Shown here in pieces: positions 60,573 through 64,000 of a DNA stretch of 64,000 nucleotides. The DNA lies in NCBI RefSeq assembly GCF_007004735.1, contig NZ_ML660182.1, positions 1-64,000 of the forward strand. Reading direction: 5' to 3'. The notes beneath the pieces are model-generated. The model was not told the DNA's origin. It ran no database searches and worked only from the letters and a program-made list of their open reading frames with translations. Each line of letters starts with the position of its first letter. Position 1 is the first letter of the stretch. The position numbers were made by a program, and so were the translations under genes. Source of the DNA: Salinigranum halophilum (lineage in GTDB: Archaea; Halobacteriota; Halobacteria; Halobacteriales; Haloferacaceae).

Positions 60573-61310
60573 CTAGTCGACGTCCAGTGGCCGTCCGTCG
60601 GGCCGCTTCTGGCCCTCGGAGTCGTGGACGACCACGCCCTCCACGTTCGTCGGCTCGTAGGTGTCGCGCACGCCGATTGCTTCCTCCAGTTCGCGCACCG
60701 CCCGCTGTTTCAACGCCGCCGCCAACTCCTCCGCGTCCGCCCGTGAGATGTCGCGGCCCAGTCCCTCACACTCGTGGGCGCGGACCATCCCCTCTTCGTC
60801 GACCGCCTCGCCCATCGGCTGGCTCGTCCCGCCGAGCGCGACGCTGAAGGGGTACGTCCGACAGACGAGCGGTCGGGCGTCGTGGACCGCACACGCCCCC
60901 TGCCCGTCCACCTCGCGGTAGAAGGTGCAGTCACCGCAGCCGGTCGTCTGCAGCGCCCATTCGAAGGTCTCGCCTTCGAGTCCGTCCGCGCCCTCGCTGA
61001 GTCCGTACGGCATCGGCCGGGCGACGTCGCGCCAGTCGTACGCTGTCCGCTCCCCGGCCGTCCCCATCAGGCGTCGAACCTCGTCGGGGAACACCGTCGC
61101 CGTGTGCGGCTCCCGTTCGCCCGCTCGTTCCCCCTCGCTTTCGTCTCCGCCACCCTCGCTGCCGCACGTCTCGTACCCCTTACAGCACGCGCCACAGCGC
61201 GTACACTCGAAGCCGATGGACTCGACGGCGTCGGCGAGTGCGGCGACGTCGAGGGCGCGGGCACGGGCGAGTTCCTCCTCCAGCGACGGCGGGGACGACT
61301 CCGTGGACAC
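60573..61310 (-). CDS. YkgJ-family cysteine-cluster protein
   Basis: A 245-residue protein. IGFECTRCGACCKGYETCGS near residue 33 and TTGCGDCTFYREVDGQGACA near residue 122, with DARPLVCRTYPFSVAL, are the Cys clusters that bind an Fe-S or zinc centre in this family. An acidic insertion (GGGDESEGERAGERE) follows the first cluster. GTG start giving VSTESSPPSLEEEL is chosen. The gene is 23 bases downstream of the MBL-fold gene and likely co-transcribed with it. Function unknown. Confidence 0.87.
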   Translation of the reverse strand: MSTESSPPSLEEELARARALDVAALADAVESIGFECTRCGACCKGYETCGSEGGGDESEGERAGEREPHTATVFPDEVRRLMGTAGERTAYDWRDVARPMPYGLSEGADGLEGETFEWALQTTGCGDCTFYREVDGQGACAVHDARPLVCRTYPFSVALGGTSQPMGEAVDEEGMVRAHECEGLGRDISRADAEELAAALKQRAVRELEEAIGVRDTYEPTNVEGVVVHDSEGQKRPDGRPLDVD

Positions 61311-61333
61311 ATCCGTTCTCGTGGCGGTGTGGA

Positions 61334-62140
61334 CTAAACCCCGTCGCTCGCGCCGTCCTCGTCGCTGCCGATGGGTCGGGTCGCCGAGGGGTTCCACTGG
61401 ACCACCCCTTCGACGGCGAGCTTCTCGAGGTGTGCGCGGACCGTCGCGACGGCGAGGTCCCGCACCGCCGACACGTCCTTGTCGTAGGCCGCATCGACCA
61501 CGTCGTCGAGGTCACGAACTCCCTCGTCGACGACCGCACGCCGCACGCGTTCCTCCCGGTCGAGGCGGTGGTCGACGAGTCGGTCGAGCGTCGCGCGCGG
61601 GTCGTCTGCGGGCGGACCGTGTCCCGGAAAGAGCCGGGCGGGCCTCCGCGCCCGCAGGCGACGGAGGCTCGTCAGGTACGCTCGCATGTCTCCCTCCGGT
61701 GCCCCGACGACGACACTCCCCTCGGCGACGGCGAGGTCGCCACAGACGACGCGTCCCTCGACCTCGAACGCGACGTGGTCGGGCGCGTGTCCGGGCGTGT
61801 CGAGGACCGTCACCCGCCCGCCGTCGGTGTCGAGCACGGTCCCTTCGCGCATCGTCCGGTCGGGGGTGACGCCCGTGGCGGCCTCGAACTCCCGCTCCCG
61901 GCCGCGGCGCGCCCACACCGTCGCGCCCGTCTCCGCCGCGTAGTGGGCGACGCCGCCGACGTGGTCCGGGTGGGTGTGGGTCACCGCGAGGTGGTCGACG
62001 TCGTGCTGTTCGACGAGCGCATCGAGGGCAGGATGTCGCGTCGGCGGGTCGACGAGCAGTGCGCCGTCGGACCCGAGGAGGTAGGCGTTGGTGGCACCCG
62101 TCGGAACGGCACGGGTGACTGGGACGGCGATTCGCTGCAC
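61334..62140 (-). CDS. MBL-fold metallohydrolase
   Basis: A 268-residue enzyme. LAVTHTHPDHVGGVAHYAAE near residue 53 is the metal-binding HxHxDH motif; VLDTPGHAPDHVAFEVEGRV near residue 112 gives the next His, VCGDLAVAEGSVVV the Asp, and PARLFPGHGPPADDP the last His. The C-terminal winged-helix-like tail (VRDLAVATVRAHLEKLAVEG) is as in LACTB2-like nucleases/hydrolases. RNA or thioester substrates are possible. Confidence 0.92.
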   Translation of the reverse strand: MQRIAVPVTRAVPTGATNAYLLGSDGALLVDPPTRHPALDALVEQHDVDHLAVTHTHPDHVGGVAHYAAETGATVWARRGREREFEAATGVTPDRTMREGTVLDTDGGRVTVLDTPGHAPDHVAFEVEGRVVCGDLAVAEGSVVVGAPEGDMRAYLTSLRRLRARRPARLFPGHGPPADDPRATLDRLVDHRLDREERVRRAVVDEGVRDLDDVVDAAYDKDVSAVRDLAVATVRAHLEKLAVEGVVQWNPSATRPIGSDEDGASDGV

Positions 62141-62194
62141 GGGAAGAGGGTGGTGCTTGGTCAGTCGTGCGTGCGGTTCGTCGGCGTCCCCGGC

Positions 62195-62467
62195 TCAGGT
62201 GTTGAGGTAGTACACCTGCTTCCGAGCGTCCTTGAAGCTGTACCGCGAGGAGACGAGTTCGGACTCCTCGAGACGGTTGAGTGCGTACCGGACGGTCCGG
62301 TCGGGCAGGAGCGACTCCTCGGCGAGCTGTCCCTGTGAGAGCGGTGCGTCCATCTGCAGGACCTTGGCGACGAGCTTCGCGCTCGGCGGAAGCTCGCGGA
62401 GCCGCTCGCGGAACTCGGTCTCGGATAACAGCTCTTCGGCTTCCCGCTCTGCGGTACTGGTGCTCAT
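62195..62467 (-). CDS. Winged-helix transcriptional regulator (MarR/TrmB-like)
   Basis: A 90-residue one-domain regulator. ELPPSAKLVAKVLQMDAPLS and QGQLAEESLLPDRTVRYALN form the HTH, followed by a wing (SSRYSFKDARKQVYYLNT). The ATG giving MSTSTAERE is chosen. A TTTACCATA segment 25-30 bases upstream of it is a TATA-like site. Divergent from the methyltransferase with A/T-rich intergenic DNA, where it may bind. Confidence 0.9.
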   Translation of the reverse strand: MSTSTAEREAEELLSETEFRERLRELPPSAKLVAKVLQMDAPLSQGQLAEESLLPDRTVRYALNRLEESELVSSRYSFKDARKQVYYLNT

Positions 62468-62701
62468 ACCGATGGGTGGCCGTGGCGTATGGTAAAGGTT
62501 AGCTACATGTGTGACAAAACAATCCGTACACCTTAAACACATAATATGTCTCACCGGGGCCAGCGCCGGTCGACCCGATTCTCGGCCACAGGAGCCGGTG
62601 ACACGAGCCGGAAACGCACGGCGGCACCCCGAGCGGTGGGTCGGCGCGTGTCAGTCCGTTCCAGTACGTTCATAGTGGAGGCGCGCACAGAGCCGGTACG
62701 A

Positions 62702-63451
62702 GTGAAAGGAAAAGAGTGGTACAAGGCGGACGACGTCGCCGAAGAGTACGACTCGAAACGCTTCTCCCGCGGCGGTCGGCTCATCGACCGCCGGGAGAAG
62801 GGCGCCGTCCTCACGGCGCTCTCGCCAGTCGAGGGGAAGCGTGTCCTCGAGATCGCCTGCGGCACCGGCCGGTTCACCGTCATGCTCGCCGAGCGCGGCG
62901 CGGACGTCGTCGGGCTGGACATCTCGCGGGCGATGCTCGCGCAGGGCCGCGAGAAGGCCCGCGAGGCGGGCGTCGCCGAGCGTATCTCGTTCCTGCTCGG
63001 CGACGCCGCCCGGTTGCCCTTCCCCGACAACCACTTCGACGCCGTCTTCGCGATGCGATTCTTCCACCTCGCGGACACACCCGCGCGGTTCCTCGCGGAG
63101 ATGGCCCGTGTCTCCAAGGGGCAGGTCTTCTTCGACACGTTCAACGACTTCTCGACCCGGGTCGTCTACAACTGGCTCCTTCCGATGGGTTCGCACCTGT
63201 ACTCCCGCGACGACGTCGAACAGCTCGTCGCCGATGCCGGTCTCTCGCTCGCGTCGGAGTCGCACGACTTCGTCGTCCCGTACGGGTTGTACCGGAAGAT
63301 ACCCAACACCATCGCCTCCGACATCCGTTCCGTCGACACCGCCGTCGGTGACACGAGCGTCGGCGAGCGACTCGCCTCGGTGTCGTACTGGAACGCGTCG
63401 GTTCCCGGCGCGGACGGCGACGCGGCACGCCGGGCCAGCGAGGCCGAGTGA
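62702..63451 (+). CDS. Class I SAM-dependent methyltransferase
   Basis: A 249-residue enzyme. GKRVLEIACGTGRFTVMLAE near residue 41 is motif I for AdoMet binding, VVGLDISRAMLAQGREKARE motif II, GDAARLPFPDNHFDAVFAMR motif III, with a small insert LYSRDDVEQLVADAGLSLAS later. GTG start giving VKGKEWYKADDVAEEYDSKR is preferred; upstream text is Arg-rich and unlike the family. A ubiquinone/UbiE-like or tRNA/lipid target cannot be distinguished. Confidence 0.88.
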   Translation: MKGKEWYKADDVAEEYDSKRFSRGGRLIDRREKGAVLTALSPVEGKRVLEIACGTGRFTVMLAERGADVVGLDISRAMLAQGREKAREAGVAERISFLLGDAARLPFPDNHFDAVFAMRFFHLADTPARFLAEMARVSKGQVFFDTFNDFSTRVVYNWLLPMGSHLYSRDDVEQLVADAGLSLASESHDFVVPYGLYRKIPNTIASDIRSVDTAVGDTSVGERLASVSYWNASVPGADGDAARRASEAE

Positions 63452-63497
63452 GGACGAGAGCGACCGGATTTAAGTGTTCGCTCGCCGACCTCCGGGT

Positions 63498-64000
63498 ATG
63501 GACCTCTCGGTAGTCGTCCCGACGCTCAACGGGCGCGACAGGCTGGCCACCAGTCTCGACTCGCTGGCCACCCACGCTCCCGACGCCGAGGTCGTCGTGG
63601 TCAACGGCCCCTCGGCGGACGGGACGACCGGGATGGTGCGCGACCGCGACGACGTTGACGTCCTCGTCGAACTCTCCGCGCGAACGCTGAACGTCGCGCG
63701 GAACGCCGGCATCCAGGCCGCCACCGGCGACGCCGTCGCCTTTCTCGGCTACGACTTCGCCGTCGGGCCCGAGTGGGCCGAGGGCGTCCGGACACGACTG
63801 GTCGAAGACGCCGTCGTGACCGGTCCGACCCGACGCCGTGTCTACGGCGGGCAGACCGCCGACGCGCCCGAACGCCGGCGCGTCTGTAAACGCGACATCA
63901 CGTACTTCGACGGCGGGAACGTCGCCTTCCGAACCGGGGTCCTCGACGACCTCGACGGCTTCGACGAGTACCTCCAGACCGGCGGCGCTCGCGACGCGGC
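63498..64000 (+). CDS. Family 2 glycosyltransferase, N-terminal part, runs off the window
   Basis: 168 residues are present. MDLSVVVPTLNGRDRLATSL and AEVVVVNGPSADGTTGMVRD are the GT2 GT-A opening; LNVARNAGIQAATGDAVAFL follows and GYDFAVG replaces the usual D-x-D. DGGNVAFRTGVLDDLDGFDE is the acceptor-side motif. Acts on a nucleotide sugar, likely for glycoprotein or glycolipid synthesis. A TTTAAG box is 24-29 bases before the ATG. Confidence 0.9.
   Translation, partial: MDLSVVVPTLNGRDRLATSLDSLATHAPDAEVVVVNGPSADGTTGMVRDRDDVDVLVELSARTLNVARNAGIQAATGDAVAFLGYDFAVGPEWAEGVRTRLVEDAVVTGPTRRRVYGGQTADAPERRRVCKRDITYFDGGNVAFRTGVLDDLDGFDEYLQTGGARDA

Noticed and set aside
1-64000. tRNA, rRNA, insertion sequences or prophage genes
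   Set aside because: Scanned by eye for T-arm/anticodon patterns, transposase motifs and terminal repeats with target duplications; none convincing beyond the element at 34042-34267.

Overview
The window comes from a haloarchaeon (class Halobacteria). Evidence: very high GC with a strong G/C third-position preference, acidic proteins rich in Asp and Glu, many start codons with a TATA-like box about 25-30 bases upstream and no leader, and archaeal genes such as tfb, spt5/nusG, secE, D-aminoacyl-tRNA deacylase DTD2, FtsZ together with a CetZ-type tubulin, NreA, Get3, and many small zinc-finger proteins. Genes are tightly packed on both strands, with many 4-base ATGA/GTGA overlaps that mark operons. 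I saw no transposase, rRNA, tRNA or CRISPR array, so this is mostly chromosomal backbone.

Layout. 1-4.7 kb: partial acetyl-CoA synthetase, a gamma-carbonic-anhydrase-like protein, an MFS transporter, a universal stress protein, a Rieske protein and a cytoplasmic NMT1/THI5-like protein. 4.8-7.9 kb: a three-gene overlapping chorismate operon (pabB-pabA-pabC type). 8-13.7 kb: an acidic helix-hairpin-helix protein, aroE, two cation/calcium exchangers in tandem, and DTD2. 13.8-15.7 kb: ftsZ-secE-spt5. 15.9-24 kb: zinc-finger protein, PHP protein, membrane hydrolase, aminotransferase, Get3-like ATPase, SDR, endonuclease V with an AN1-rhomboid protease, an unrecognised 53-residue protein and pyrophosphatase. 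24-28.4 kb: PadR regulator in an AT-rich pocket, RNase HI operon, a TFB without zinc-ribbon cysteines, NreA, and a TatA-like small protein. 28.4-33.8 kb: DUF302, CPBP protease, DUF5789, a membrane protein with a Cys-rich tail, and a DUF5788-polX-Mut7-C repair operon. 33.8-34.5 kb: the only long gene-free stretch, with 25-base tandem repeats and a repeat-bounded element.

36-46.6 kb is the most distinctive region. A CetZ tubulin is divergent from an eight-gene cluster: a coiled-coil protein, a signal-anchored protein, a GspE/TadA-type ATPase, a TadC-type membrane platform, three small membrane-anchored or pilin-like proteins, and a surface-type protein of about 1,000 residues whose gene carries a one-base frameshift near its start. 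It looks like a type IV pilus-related machine, but the exported subunits belong to no family I can assign a function to. Two internal promoters share an identical 17-base core.

46.7-64 kb returns to housekeeping and accessory metabolism: epimerase, DHH phosphoesterase, aldo/keto reductase, MFS, GT81-like glycosyltransferase, Nudix, DoxX, Hsp20, DUF429, radical SAM with a C-terminal helix-hairpin-helix, TRAM protein, YkgJ-type cysteine-cluster protein, MBL hydrolase, winged-helix regulator, methyltransferase and a partial family 2 glycosyltransferase.

Gene identities rest on reading motifs by eye; no database search was run. DUF numbers are from memory.
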